Shown: positions 9,066 to 17,138, counted from the stretch's first letter. The stretch: DNA of 64,000 nucleotides from Patulibacter minatonensis DSM 18081 (GCF_000519325.1 NZ_KI912613.1:3336649-3400648); one strand, 5' to 3'. Numbers and translations are program-made. Notes: generated by a model from the sequence alone, not told the origin.

Positions 9066-11546
9066 CTACCGCTCGGCCGTCGTGACGTCGTAGCCGGCCG
9101 GGAGGTCCCACCGGCCGCGGACCCAGCGCACCGGGGTGCCGTCCGGCAGGTGGGCGAGCGCGCGTCCGTGCGTCGGGACGCCCCAGAGCGTCGCGACGTA
9201 CGGGACGTCGGCGTCCGCGGCGGTCCCGAGGCCTCGGGCGACGTGGTGGGCGGGGTGGCTGATCACGATCGCGCCGGCGCGGACCCACACGGGCGTGCGG
9301 TCCAGCGGGGCGTCGACGGCGATGGCCGCGCCGCCGGCGGACACGACCTCGCGTCCGCTCCACGTCTCGATCCACCGGCCTCGCGGCAGCGGCACCGTGC
9401 GCTCGCGGACGCCCTCGTCGACGACCGGCGCGACGACGAGCGACGGCCCGTACGCGAAGGCGTCGGGGACGCCCCAGAGCGCGTCGTCGGACGGGTCCAG
9501 GAGGCTCAGCGGCCGGACGATCGGCAGGCCGGTCCGCGCGGCGGTGCGGGCGGCGGCGCGGACGTACGGCACGAGCATCTCGTGCATCAGCACGGCGCCC
9601 CGGAACAGCGCGAGCGTCTCGTGGTCGTAGGTCCACGGCTCCTGCTCGAGGCGCGCGTGGGCCTGCATCAGCGGCGTGAAGCACCCGAGCTGCGCCCACC
9701 GGACCAAGAGCTCGCCGGTCGCGCGCTTGACCCCGGCATCGCCGAGGTAGCCGCCGACGTCGTGCGACCAGTTCGAGATCCCGGAGTGCGCGGCGGAGAC
9801 CGTCGCCGCCAGCAACACGCGGAGCGACCAGAAGTCCGACGCCTGGTCGCCGCCCCAGAGCATCCCGGTGGCCTGCTGGCCCGTCCACCCGGAGCGACCG
9901 AAGAGCACGCCGTCGCCGGGGTGCGCGTTCTGCAGCGCCCGGCGCATCGACCGTCGGTAGTCGTCGCCCCAGCGCCACGCGCGCGTCGCGCCGGTCGAGC
10001 CGTCGGCGAAGCGGACGTCCTCGGGCAGGTAGTAGCCCTCGCCGTCGTCGGCCTTGATCCCGCGGACGCCGAGCCGCAGCGCCTCCTCGGCCTGCGCGCG
10101 CCACCACGCATCGCCGGGACCGGTGAAGTCGATCGGCGACCCGCGACCCATCCACCACTGCGCGAGGTACGGGATGTCCGCATCGGGGACGCCCTGGAGC
10201 TCGTCGTCCCCGGCGCGCTTCATCGTCGACCGGATCTCGCGGGCGTGCTCCCGGACCTCCGCCGCGGGGGGCCGGAGGTAGGCGCGCGTCCGGGCGCCCT
10301 CCGCGTAGGTCTCGGCCGGTCGCCGGTGCATCCGGATCGACGCCGGGTCCGACGGCGACTGGCCGCCCGCGGAGTCGACGTTCACCCACGGCGTGACCCA
10401 GACGACGGTCCGGACGCCCTCCTCGAGGAGGCGCGTGACCATGCCCGCGAAGTCCGGGAACTGGTGGGGGTTCGGGCGCCAGGTGTTGTAGTTCGTCTCC
10501 CACGGCGAGTCGAGGACGACGGCGTCGACCGGGATGTCGTGCCAGCGGCACCCGTGGACGTCCTCCATCACCTCGTCCTGGTGCTGGTGGATGTCGCGGG
10601 ACTTCCAGAACCCGTAGCCCCACGCCGGCAGCAGGGCGGGACGCCCCGTGGCACGGGCGAACGCGAGCAGCCGCGCGACGGGCGTCGCCTGCAGGTGCAG
10701 CCGGAGCCGGAGCGGGCCGGCGACGGTGCGGACGCTGGGGGCGACGAGACCGTCCTCGAGGTCGAACCGGGTGCCGTTGCCGGCGGTGTCGAGCCACGCG
10801 GCCCAGCCGGCGTCGGACTGCAGGAACGGGACGGGCGCGTAGTCGCCCTGCGGGATCCCGCCGCGCTCGGCGAGCGCCGGGGCGCACCCGGGACCGAGGT
10901 ACCGGCGGTCGGCACCGAGCTGGATGGCCCGCCCCGCGTGGTCGACCGACGGGTGGTGCCGGGCGCCCAGCCCGGTCAGGCGGGCGTCGTCGGCCGGCCA
11001 CCGGACACCGGTGCGCAGGTGCGGGCCCGGGCCCGGATCGGGCTCCGTCCCCCGGCTCCGGCGCGCCGGGCGGGGCGCGGCCGTGGCACGCGGCGGCGCG
11101 TCGGACGTCAGGTCGATGTGGACGACGTCGTCGGACGGGAGCGCCACGCGCAGCGTGCCGGTGCGCCCGGAGCGGAAGCGCAGGGCGATCGTCGCGGCGT
11201 CGGCGGGCGGCACCGCGCGACGGGCCGGCGGCACGCGGGGGTCGTCCTCGTCGAGGGCGTACGCCACGTCGTTCGGTCCCCGGCCGGCCGGCGACGCCGG
11301 GACGGGGCGCGCGTCGACCACCGCGTCCTCGGGCTCGAGGTCCTCCCGCGGCACCACGCCCTCGGTCACGCGGACGAAGCGGTCGTCGACCGTCCCGTCG
11401 ACGGCCCACGGCTCGAGGCCCGTCACCACCGCCCGGCCGTCGCGCAGCACGTCGACGCGCAGCGGGTCGAGGCCGATCCGCACGCTCGTGCGTCCGCGCG
11501 CGAGGGCGACGGGCAGCGCGGAGGTCGGCGGCGCGGCGAGGCTCAC
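9066..11546 (-). CDS. Glycoside hydrolase family 31 protein
   Basis: A GH31-type retaining alpha-glycosidase of about 826 residues (alpha-glucosidase/alpha-xylosidase class). The TIM-barrel signatures are LPAWGYGFWKSR, VDAVVLDSPW, GIKADDGEGYY with the nucleophile Asp at about residue 500, RSGWTGQQATGMLWGGDQ with the acid/base Asp, and ISNWSHDVGGYLGD. N-terminal and C-terminal beta domains flank the barrel. No signal peptide is seen, so it is probably cytoplasmic. The frame also offers GTGs at 11564 and 11567, but the GTG at 11546 fits a CAGCAT -10 hexamer 6 nt upstream and the PHO-like repeats before that. The gene is divergent from the PHP-glycosyltransferase, suggesting a shared phosphate signal. 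The substrate is unknown. Confidence 0.85.
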   Translation of the reverse strand: MSLAAPPTSALPVALARGRTSVRIGLDPLRVDVLRDGRAVVTGLEPWAVDGTVDDRFVRVTEGVVPREDLEPEDAVVDARPVPASPAGRGPNDVAYALDEDDPRVPPARRAVPPADAATIALRFRSGRTGTLRVALPSDDVVHIDLTSDAPPRATAAPRPARRSRGTEPDPGPGPHLRTGVRWPADDARLTGLGARHHPSVDHAGRAIQLGADRRYLGPGCAPALAERGGIPQGDYAPVPFLQSDAGWAAWLDTAGNGTRFDLEDGLVAPSVRTVAGPLRLRLHLQATPVARLLAFARATGRPALLPAWGYGFWKSRDIHQHQDEVMEDVHGCRWHDIPVDAVVLDSPWETNYNTWRPNPHQFPDFAGMVTRLLEEGVRTVVWVTPWVNVDSAGGQSPSDPASIRMHRRPAETYAEGARTRAYLRPPAAEVREHAREIRSTMKRAGDDELQGVPDADIPYLAQWWMGRGSPIDFTGPGDAWWRAQAEEALRLGVRGIKADDGEGYYLPEDVRFADGSTGATRAWRWGDDYRRSMRRALQNAHPGDGVLFGRSGWTGQQATGMLWGGDQASDFWSLRVLLAATVSAAHSGISNWSHDVGGYLGDAGVKRATGELLVRWAQLGCFTPLMQAHARLEQEPWTYDHETLALFRGAVLMHEMLVPYVRAAARTAARTGLPIVRPLSLLDPSDDALWGVPDAFAYGPSLVVAPVVDEGVRERTVPLPRGRWIETWSGREVVSAGGAAIAVDAPLDRTPVWVRAGAIVISHPAHHVARGLGTAADADVPYVATLWGVPTHGRALAHLPDGTPVRWVRGRWDLPAGYDVTTAER

Positions 11547-11552
11547 GGGAGC

Positions 11553-11601
11553 ATGCTGGGCCACCACCGGAGGGTCCCGGTGAAGGTCCCGTGAAGGTCG
11601 G
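11553..11601 (-). promoter_or_regulatory. PHO-box-like promoter of the GH31 gene
   Basis: On the minus strand two CTTCAC cores start at 11596 and 11585, exactly 11 nt apart, with weaker units either side. A CAGCAT hexamer begins at 11558, 27 nt after the start of the second unit. That is the same distance as in the two stronger PHO boxes of this window (15213-15256 and 15768-15811). The GTG at 11546 follows by 6 nt. Two good units are fewer than usual, so the call is tentative. Confidence 0.5.
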
Positions 11602-11662
11602 GTCCGTCACAGAACCTCCTGCTATTCGACGACTTCCCGCTGGTCCTCGGAAATCCGTCGAT

Positions 11663-11728
11663 CTTCACGCCATCGTCACCGGTCGGACACGTCGCCGTCA
11701 CTCGACCCGGGCCGGGGGAGCGGACCCT
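11663..11728 (+). promoter_or_regulatory. PHO-box-like promoter of the PHP-glycosyltransferase gene
   Basis: Four units with an 11-nt period start at 11663 (CTTCAC), 11674 (CGTCAC), 11685 (GGACAC) and 11696 (CGTCAC). A weak -10 candidate, GACCCT, starts at 11723, again 27 nt after a unit start, and ends 7 nt before the ATG at 11736. The period matches PhoP/PhoB direct-repeat sites; the individual units deviate from GTTCAC, so affinity may be low. Confidence 0.55.
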
Positions 11729-11735
11729 CCCAGGT

Positions 11736-14174
11736 ATGAGCCCCAGCCCAGGCAGCTCCCCGAACGTCCCCCCGGCGCTCTCGCGCTGCGACCTGCACGT
11801 CCACTCGACGGCGTCGGAGTTCTCGAAGCTCGGCGTCCAGCGCTCGGTCGGGATGCCGGAGTGCGCCACGCCGCCGGAGGAGGTCTACGAGCTCGCCAAG
11901 CGGCGCGGCATGGACTTCGTGACGATCACGGACCACGACACGATCGCCGGCGCCCTCCAGATCGCCGACCGCCCGGACGTCTTCGTCGGCGAGGAGCTGA
12001 CCGTCTGGTTCCGCGGCGAGCCGCAGGCCGTGCACGTGCTCTGCCTGGGCATCAACCAGGACGACCACGACTGGCTCCAGGCGCACAACCACGACGTCGT
12101 GCGGTGCGCCGAGTACCTGCACCAGAACGAGATCACGACGGCGCTGGCGCACCCCTTCTACTCCGTCGAGGCGCCGCTGACCGCGCGCCACCGCCGGCAG
12201 CTGGCCGAGCTCTTCCCGATCTGGGAGGTCCGCAATGGCTCCCGGGCCCGCGAGCTCAACGCGCCCGCCGCGACGTTCATCGACGTCCGGGGCGGCATCG
12301 GCATCGGCGGCACCGACGACCACGCCGGTGTCGACATCGGTCGCACGTTCACCGAGACCCCGCTGGCCTACACGCCGGAGGAGTACCTGGCGCACATCCG
12401 CGCCGGCCGCGCCGTCGCCAAGGGCACGCAGGGCAGCGCCGCGAAGTGGACCCACGCCGCCATGGGCATCGCGATCCGGTCGCTCGGCGTCGACCCCCGC
12501 GGCGAGGACGACGGGGTGGGCGGGACCGCATCCCGCCCGCGCCCCGAGGCGATCGCCACGATGGTCTCCTCGCTCATGAGCGAGGGCGACGTCCGGCGCG
12601 GCGCCGAGGACCAGGACCTCTCGCCCGACGACGCCCGGGCGCTGCTGCGCGCCTGGATCGACTCGATCGGCCTGCAGGACCTCACGGCCCGCCAGCTCCT
12701 CTCGATGTTCCAGGAGGACGACTTCGACCACCGCGACCTGTTCCGCCGGGCGCGCGTCGCCCACGAGCAGAAGCTCGCTGCGACGGTCGACACGGTGCTC
12801 GCCGCCGCCGAGGGCGTGACCGCGGGGGAGGACCCGGACCTCACCGCGATCGGCGGTCAGCTGCTCGACGCCCTCCTGCCGGCGCTGCCCTACGCGCCCG
12901 CCGCGGCGTTCCTCGGCCGCGAGCGCCGCAAGCTGAAGACCCGCCTGGACGGCGAGCTGCCGCGCGTCGCGCTGGTCGCCGACGGCATCGGCGGCATGCA
13001 CGGCGTCACGCACACGATCGACACCATCCGTCGCATCGGGGTCCCGGGCTACGAGGTCGAGGTCATCGGCACCGACGTCCGCGTCGACCGCCGCCTGCCC
13101 GCCGTCGCCGACGTCGACATCCCGTTCTACGCGGGCCTGAAGGTCGGCATCCCGGGCGTCCCGGCACTCGTCGAGCAGATCGCCGAGGGCCGCTACGACG
13201 TCGTCCACCTCTGCTCGCCCGGCCCGGCCGGGATCGTCGCCGGCGCGCTGGCGAAGATGCTCGACATCCCGGTGCTCGCCAGCTACCACACGGAGCTCGG
13301 CACCTACACCGGCACCCGCTCGGCCGACCAGAAGCTCCAGACGTACGCCGACCTCGTGCTCGCGGTCTTCTACGGCCAGGCCGACGTCGTGGTCACGCCG
13401 AGCCCGCAGAGCGACGAGGCCGTCCGCGAGCTCGGCGTCGCCGCCGACGCGATCGGCCGTTGGGACCGTGGTGTCGACATCGACCGCTTCACCCCGAAGC
13501 GCCGCAACGACGAGACCGCGCGGCGGATCCTCGGCGCCGCGCCGAACGAGACGTCGCGCGTGAACGTCCTCTACGCCGGGCGCCAGAGCGTCGAGAAGGG
13601 CGTCGACCTCCTCTGCGACACGTTCCTCGCCGCCCGGGCCCGCGACCCCCGGCTGCACCTGCTGCTCGCCGGCGGGGGGCCCGAGGAGCACGTCCTGCGC
13701 GAGCGCCTCGGCGAGCACGCGACGTTCCTCGGCTGGCTCTCCGGCGACGACCTCGCCGACGCCTACGCCAACGCCGACGTCTTCCTCTTCTGCAGCCGGA
13801 CCGACACGTTCGGCCAGGTCATCCTCGAGGCGCAGGCCTCCGGGCTCCCGGTCGTCGCGGTCGGCGAGGGCGGTCCGCTCTCCCTGATCGAGGACGGCAT
13901 CTCCGGCCTGCTGCGCCCGGCCGACGCCGGCGCGCTCAGCGACGCGCTGGTCGCCGTCGCCGGCCGCCCCGGGCTCCGCCGCCGCCTCGCGCACGGCGGG
14001 CTGCTCCGGGTCGAGGACCGCACCTGGGACGCCGCGATGGGCCGTCTCGCCGACGGCTATGGTCGCGCGCTCTCCGCCGGCACCCTGCGCGCCGCGCGCC
14101 GCGAGGCCGAGGCCTCCGCGGCCCGCGAGCTCGTCCGCCCGAAGCGCGGCACGGGCCAGAAGCGCATCGCCTGA
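11736..14174 (+). CDS. PHP-domain phosphoesterase fused to GT4 glycosyltransferase
   Basis: An 812-residue two-part protein. Residues ~17-270 are a PHP metal-dependent phosphoesterase domain with DLHVHS (19-24), TDHDT (65-69), a later HPF and GGTDDHAG, the usual metal ligands. A helical linker follows. Residues ~408-790 are a GT-B family 4 glycosyltransferase: donor/acceptor region VALVADGIGGMHGVTH, LYAGRQSVEKGVDLL, and the nucleotide-sugar site DTFGQVILEAQASGLPVVAVGEGG. Relatives include MgtA/SqdX-like enzymes that put sugars on diacylglycerol or phosphatidylinositol. The PHO-like repeats and the pst genes nearby make a role in phosphate-saving glycolipid or cell-envelope glycan synthesis attractive, but donor and acceptor are not shown by the sequence. 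The frame ends at a run of tandem hairpin repeats. Confidence 0.85.
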   Translation: MSPSPGSSPNVPPALSRCDLHVHSTASEFSKLGVQRSVGMPECATPPEEVYELAKRRGMDFVTITDHDTIAGALQIADRPDVFVGEELTVWFRGEPQAVHVLCLGINQDDHDWLQAHNHDVVRCAEYLHQNEITTALAHPFYSVEAPLTARHRRQLAELFPIWEVRNGSRARELNAPAATFIDVRGGIGIGGTDDHAGVDIGRTFTETPLAYTPEEYLAHIRAGRAVAKGTQGSAAKWTHAAMGIAIRSLGVDPRGEDDGVGGTASRPRPEAIATMVSSLMSEGDVRRGAEDQDLSPDDARALLRAWIDSIGLQDLTARQLLSMFQEDDFDHRDLFRRARVAHEQKLAATVDTVLAAAEGVTAGEDPDLTAIGGQLLDALLPALPYAPAAAFLGRERRKLKTRLDGELPRVALVADGIGGMHGVTHTIDTIRRIGVPGYEVEVIGTDVRVDRRLPAVADVDIPFYAGLKVGIPGVPALVEQIAEGRYDVVHLCSPGPAGIVAGALAKMLDIPVLASYHTELGTYTGTRSADQKLQTYADLVLAVFYGQADVVVTPSPQSDEAVRELGVAADAIGRWDRGVDIDRFTPKRRNDETARRILGAAPNETSRVNVLYAGRQSVEKGVDLLCDTFLAARARDPRLHLLLAGGGPEEHVLRERLGEHATFLGWLSGDDLADAYANADVFLFCSRTDTFGQVILEAQASGLPVVAVGEGGPLSLIEDGISGLLRPADAGALSDALVAVAGRPGLRRRLAHGGLLRVEDRTWDAAMGRLADGYGRALSAGTLRAARREAEASAARELVRPKRGTGQKRIA

Positions 14175-14213
14175 GGGCACGGCGGCCGGGGCGGCGGGCC
14201 GGGACCGGGCTTC

Positions 14214-14423
14214 GTGTCGGATCGTGTACCTCCCGGGTACCGAATCCGACGCGGAGTGCGGGCCGATCGCCCGGGCCGGATGCGTGTCGGATCGTGCACC
14301 TCCCGGGTACCGAACCCGACACGGAGCGCGGCCCAGCCACCCGGGCCGGCTGCGGGTCAGATCGCGTACCGCCCGCGTACCGAACCCGACACGGAGCCCC
14401 AGCCGCCGGCGGGCCGGGGCCCG
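14214..14423. repeat. Three tandem 70-bp hairpin-forming repeats
   Basis: Units begin at 14214, 14284 and 14354, an exact 70-bp period; the third copy is the most diverged. Each unit has outer arms GTGTCGG and CCGACAC (variants GTGTCGG/CCGACGC and GGGTCAG/CCGACAC) around an inner pair built on GTACC and GGTAC, so each can fold as an interrupted hairpin of about 39 nt. The block fills much of the 351-nt gap between two convergent genes and holds no convincing coding frame. It may work as a bidirectional terminator or be a REP-like mobile repeat. The rest of the gap is GC-rich with short palindromes. Confidence 0.8.
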
Positions 14424-14525
14424 GCCGGCGCCGTCGTCCCTGCTCGGCGAGCGGGTGGCCCGAGCCTTCGGAGGTCCGACGCGCTCCGACCCGAGACGCT
14501 CGGGCCGGGGCCCGCAGAGTCTCTC

Positions 14526-15161
14526 TCACCGCGCTTTGAGCGCGATGCCCTCCAGGTGGTGCGCGACCGTCTCGCACGCGTCGATCGCGTTCTCGAACGC
14601 GCCGTAGATGTCCTTCCAGCGGATGACGAACAGCGGGTCGACGCCCTCGTCGAACAGGGACGCGATGGCGTCGCGGCTGATCCGGTCCCCGTCGTTCTCC
14701 AGGCGGTGGATCTCGACGAGGGCCGGGCCGAGGTCCGCGCCGCGGCAGAGCGCACCGAGGGCGATGGCGACCTGGTCCCCGGAGTGCACGAGGATGTCGG
14801 CGAGCTGCGTCGCCTGGTCCGTCGGCGCCTCGACGCGGTACACGGCGAGCATGTCCCCGGCGGCCTCGGCGTTGTCGACGACGTCGTCGAGCGCGGTGGC
14901 CAGGCGGAACCCGTCCTCGACGTCGAACGGCCCGGGCGACCGTCGACCGCTCGCGCCGTTGAGGAGGTGGATCAGGTCGTGGGCGATCCGGTCGCCCTCG
15001 TGCTCCTCCGCGACGAGGTCCTTCAGGAGCCCCGTGCCCTCCGGGTAGGTCTTCACGAGATCCCGCAGGAGCCGCGTCGAGCGCTCGATGGTCCTGGCGA
15101 ACTCCTCGAGGAGGGTGGCGATCGGGGCGTCGATCGAGGGGGCGCGTCGGCCGTCCAGCAT
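14526..15161 (-). CDS. DUF47 family (PhoU-like) protein
   Basis: A 211-residue all-helical protein of the DUF47 family, related to PhoU. Visible traits are LLEEFARTIERSTRLLRDLV, the metal-site-like EEHEGDRIAHDL, the mirrored IHRLENDGDRISRDAI, and RWKDIYGAFENAIDACETVAHHLE at the C-terminus. DUF47 proteins commonly accompany PitA low-affinity phosphate transporters and are thought to modulate them; no pit gene lies here, and the gene instead faces the pst cluster. The ATG at 15161 is used because TAGCGT ends 8 nt before it, and the N-terminal extension of the longer frame looks non-coding. It is divergent from the receiver-less regulator, so the PHO boxes in the gap may affect both. Confidence 0.82.
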   Translation of the reverse strand: MLDGRRAPSIDAPIATLLEEFARTIERSTRLLRDLVKTYPEGTGLLKDLVAEEHEGDRIAHDLIHLLNGASGRRSPGPFDVEDGFRLATALDDVVDNAEAAGDMLAVYRVEAPTDQATQLADILVHSGDQVAIALGALCRGADLGPALVEIHRLENDGDRISRDAIASLFDEGVDPLFVIRWKDIYGAFENAIDACETVAHHLEGIALKAR

Positions 15162-15212
15162 TCGACTGCACGCTAGCGGCGCGGGCACCCCGATTGGCCG
15201 AGCCGGACGAGT

Positions 15213-15256
15213 GTTCACACCGCGTTCACGGTCGGTTCACGGTCCGGTAACCGGAT
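15213..15256 (+). promoter_or_regulatory. PHO box and -10 upstream of the receiver-less regulator
   Basis: Three perfect GTTCAC cores start at 15213, 15224 and 15235, each 11 nt apart, and a fourth unit, GGTAAC, starts at 15246. CCGGAT at 15251-15256 is a likely -10. The repeat core and spacing match the direct-repeat sites of actinobacterial PhoP. The trailing GTAAC-n-GGAT arrangement recurs at pstS. The element lies 30 nt before the ATG at 15287. Confidence 0.85.
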
Positions 15257-15286
15257 CGGCGGGCGGGCGGCGGACACTCGACGTCG

Positions 15287-15646
15287 ATGAGCACGGAGAC
15301 GCGAGCTGCCGACGCGGCGAGCCCGGGCGGCGATGAGCCGATCCGGATCGCGCAGGTCGAGATCCGCCCGACCGAGGGCCTGGCGGTCGTCGCCGGCCGC
15401 GCCGTGGCGCTGTCGGTCCGGGAGTTCGAGCTGCTCTCGGCGCTCGCCCGCCGTTCAGGGCACGTCGTCGCGCGGGAGGAGCTCTTCTCCAGCGTCTGGG
15501 GCGGACCGCTCCGCTCCGGCGACCGCTCGATCGACGTCTACGTGCACAAGGTCCGCCAGAAGCTCGAGGCCGCATCGCCCGGCTGGAGCTTCATCCACAC
15601 CCACATCGGGTTCGGCTACCGGTTCTCCCCGGAGCCGATGGCGTGA
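15287..15646 (+). CDS. Stand-alone OmpR/PhoB-type winged-helix DNA-binding protein (no receiver)
   Basis: A 119-residue protein consisting of only the C-terminal DNA-binding domain of OmpR/PhoB regulators: an N-terminal beta strand region (IRIAQVEIRPTEGLAVV), REFELLSALARRSGHVVAREELFSSVWG, the recognition helix SGDRSIDVYVHKVRQKLE, and the wing IHTHIGFGYRFSPEP. There is no receiver domain and no phosphoacceptor Asp. It closely resembles the DNA-binding domain of the full response regulator at 21037-21921 (shared GDRS-DV-V-K-RQKL, ASPGW, IHTH and GYRF motifs), so the two may bind the same sites. It lies directly after a PHO box and before pstS, so it is probably a phosphate-induced activator or a competitor of the full regulator. 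Confidence 0.85.
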   Translation: MSTETRAADAASPGGDEPIRIAQVEIRPTEGLAVVAGRAVALSVREFELLSALARRSGHVVAREELFSSVWGGPLRSGDRSIDVYVHKVRQKLEAASPGWSFIHTHIGFGYRFSPEPMA

Positions 15647-15767
15647 CCCTCCGATCGCGCTGCGCCGCCCGGGCGGCGCACGAACGATCAGCAGATCTTC
15701 CCGCCGGCGGCCCTCCGGGCCGCTGTCCCCCCGCGAGGTCGTCGTCGAGAACCGACGGCAACGCGTT

Positions 15768-15811
15768 TTTCACATCCGTTTCACACCCCGACCACCGTCG
15801 AGTAACAGGAT
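15768..15811 (+). promoter_or_regulatory. PHO box and -10 upstream of pstS
   Basis: Units with an 11-nt period start at 15768 and 15779 (both TTTCAC), 15790 (GACCAC) and 15801 (AGTAAC); a weaker one may precede at 15757. CAGGAT at 15806-15811 is a good high-GC actinobacterial -10 and begins 27 nt after the second TTTCAC, the same spacing as upstream of the receiver-less regulator. This is the expected phosphate-starvation promoter of the pst operon. Confidence 0.85.
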
Positions 15812-15869
15812 GGGCAGCGAGCGCTGCCAGCCTCCTCGGCGTCACGTTCTGAGCAATCAAGGAGACCAC

Positions 15870-17009
15870 GTGCGCACTCGTACGTTCGCCGCGTTCGGCG
15901 CTTCCGCCGTCCTCGCCCTGGGAGTCGCAGCTTGCGGCTCCGACGACAATTCCGACAGCACCAGCACGTCCGGCGGCTCCAGCAGCTCCACGCCGGCCGA
16001 GACCTCCTCCGTCAAGTTCTCCGGCGCGATCAACGCCGGCGGCTCGACCTTCGCCAAGCCCGTGTACGACACGTGGGGCTCGAAGAACAAGGCCGGCGGC
16101 CTGAGCTTCAACTACGCCGGCACGGGCTCCGGCGCCGGCATCGCCGGCGTCACCGACGGCACGCTCGACTTCGGCGGCTCCGACTCCGCCACGGACGACG
16201 ACGAGCTGAAGGCCGCCGAGAAGAAGAACGGCACCGTCCTGAACATCCCGATGTTCTTCGGCGCCGTCACGGCCTCGTACAACGTCGAGGGCGTCAAGAC
16301 CGGCCTGAAGCTCGACGGCGAGACGCTGGCGAACATCTTCCTCGGCGACGTGAAGACCTGGAACGACAAGCAGATCGCCGACCAGAACCCCGGCGTCACG
16401 CTCCCGTCCTCGAAGATCACGGTCGTCCACCGCTCGGACGAGTCCGGCACGACGAAGGCGTTCCTGTCGTACCTCGGCGCGTACTCCAAGAAGTGGGAGG
16501 ACGGCCCGGGCGTCGACAAGTCCGTCAAGTGGCCGACCGGCACCGGCGCGAAGGGCAACGACGGCGTCGCCGGCGCGATCAAGTCCACGCCGAACTCCAT
16601 CGGCTACGTCGAGCAGGCGTACGCGCTGAACAACAACTTCACGTACGCGTCGCTGAAGAACAAGGCCGGCAACTACGTCGACCCGACGCTCGAGTCCGTC
16701 TCGGCCGCCGGTGACAGCGTCACCGTCCCCGAGGACCTGCGCTTCGCGATCGGCAACGCCGAGGGCGACCAGACCTACCCGGACGCGTCGGCCACGTTCG
16801 TCGTCGTCGCGAAGGACCTCTGCAAGGCCGGCAAGACCCCGGCCGTCGCCAAGGACGTCAAGAACTTCCTGACCTACGGCCTCGGTGCCGGTCAGGACGA
16901 GGCCAAGCAGCTCGCCTACGCGCCGCTGCCGGACAGCGTGAAGACGAAGGCCCAGGCCGCCGTCGACTCCCTGCAGTGCAACGGGGCGCCCATCGCCGCA
17001 TCCCGCTGA
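15870..17009 (+). CDS. pstS: Phosphate-binding lipoprotein PstS
   Basis: A 379-residue high-affinity phosphate-binding protein of the Pst ABC transporter. It has a lipoprotein signal peptide with Cys22 in GVAACGS and a Ser/Thr-rich tether. The mature protein has the PstS phosphate-loop motifs: INAGGSTFAKPVYDTW at the N-terminus, FNYAGTGSGAGIAGV, VHRSDESGTTKAFLSYL and the late GYVEQAYAL. The GTG start has AAGGAG 5 nt upstream, an unusually good ribosome site for this window, matching strong induced expression. A PHO box precedes the gene. Two large hairpins separate it from the permease gene, which would favour more PstS than permease. Confidence 0.95.
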   Translation: MRTRTFAAFGASAVLALGVAACGSDDNSDSTSTSGGSSSSTPAETSSVKFSGAINAGGSTFAKPVYDTWGSKNKAGGLSFNYAGTGSGAGIAGVTDGTLDFGGSDSATDDDELKAAEKKNGTVLNIPMFFGAVTASYNVEGVKTGLKLDGETLANIFLGDVKTWNDKQIADQNPGVTLPSSKITVVHRSDESGTTKAFLSYLGAYSKKWEDGPGVDKSVKWPTGTGAKGNDGVAGAIKSTPNSIGYVEQAYALNNNFTYASLKNKAGNYVDPTLESVSAAGDSVTVPEDLRFAIGNAEGDQTYPDASATFVVVAKDLCKAGKTPAVAKDVKNFLTYGLGAGQDEAKQLAYAPLPDSVKTKAQAAVDSLQCNGAPIAASR

Positions 17010-17014
17010 TGACC

Positions 17015-17077
17015 CCGCGGGCCCTCGGGCCCGCGGACCCCGGATCGTCCGGCCCGTCGCGCATCGCGGCGGGCCGG
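17015..17077 (+). terminator. Two intercistronic hairpins between pstS and the permease gene
   Basis: The first stem pairs 17015-17024 with 17027-17036 (perfect 10 bp, 2-nt loop). The second pairs 17049-17061 with 17065-17077 (13 bp with one mismatch). Neither has a run of T. They begin six nt after the pstS stop. Such structures in pst operons usually attenuate read-through or protect the pstS message, giving a surplus of binding protein. Confidence 0.6.
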
Positions 17078-17138
17078 ACGGCCCAGCAGTCGCAGTGACG
17101 CCCCGATCACGCCGCAGAGAAGACCACCAGCCGCCGCC

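Noticed and set aside
11597-11640. More PHO units upstream of the two CTTCAC repeats on the minus strand.
   Set aside because: The next positions at 11-nt steps (for example ACGGAC at 11602-11607) do not match the core, so I count only two.
14214-14423. The 70-bp repeats as a CRISPR array.
   Set aside because: The copies are directly adjacent with no unique spacers, only three in number, and no cas genes are present.
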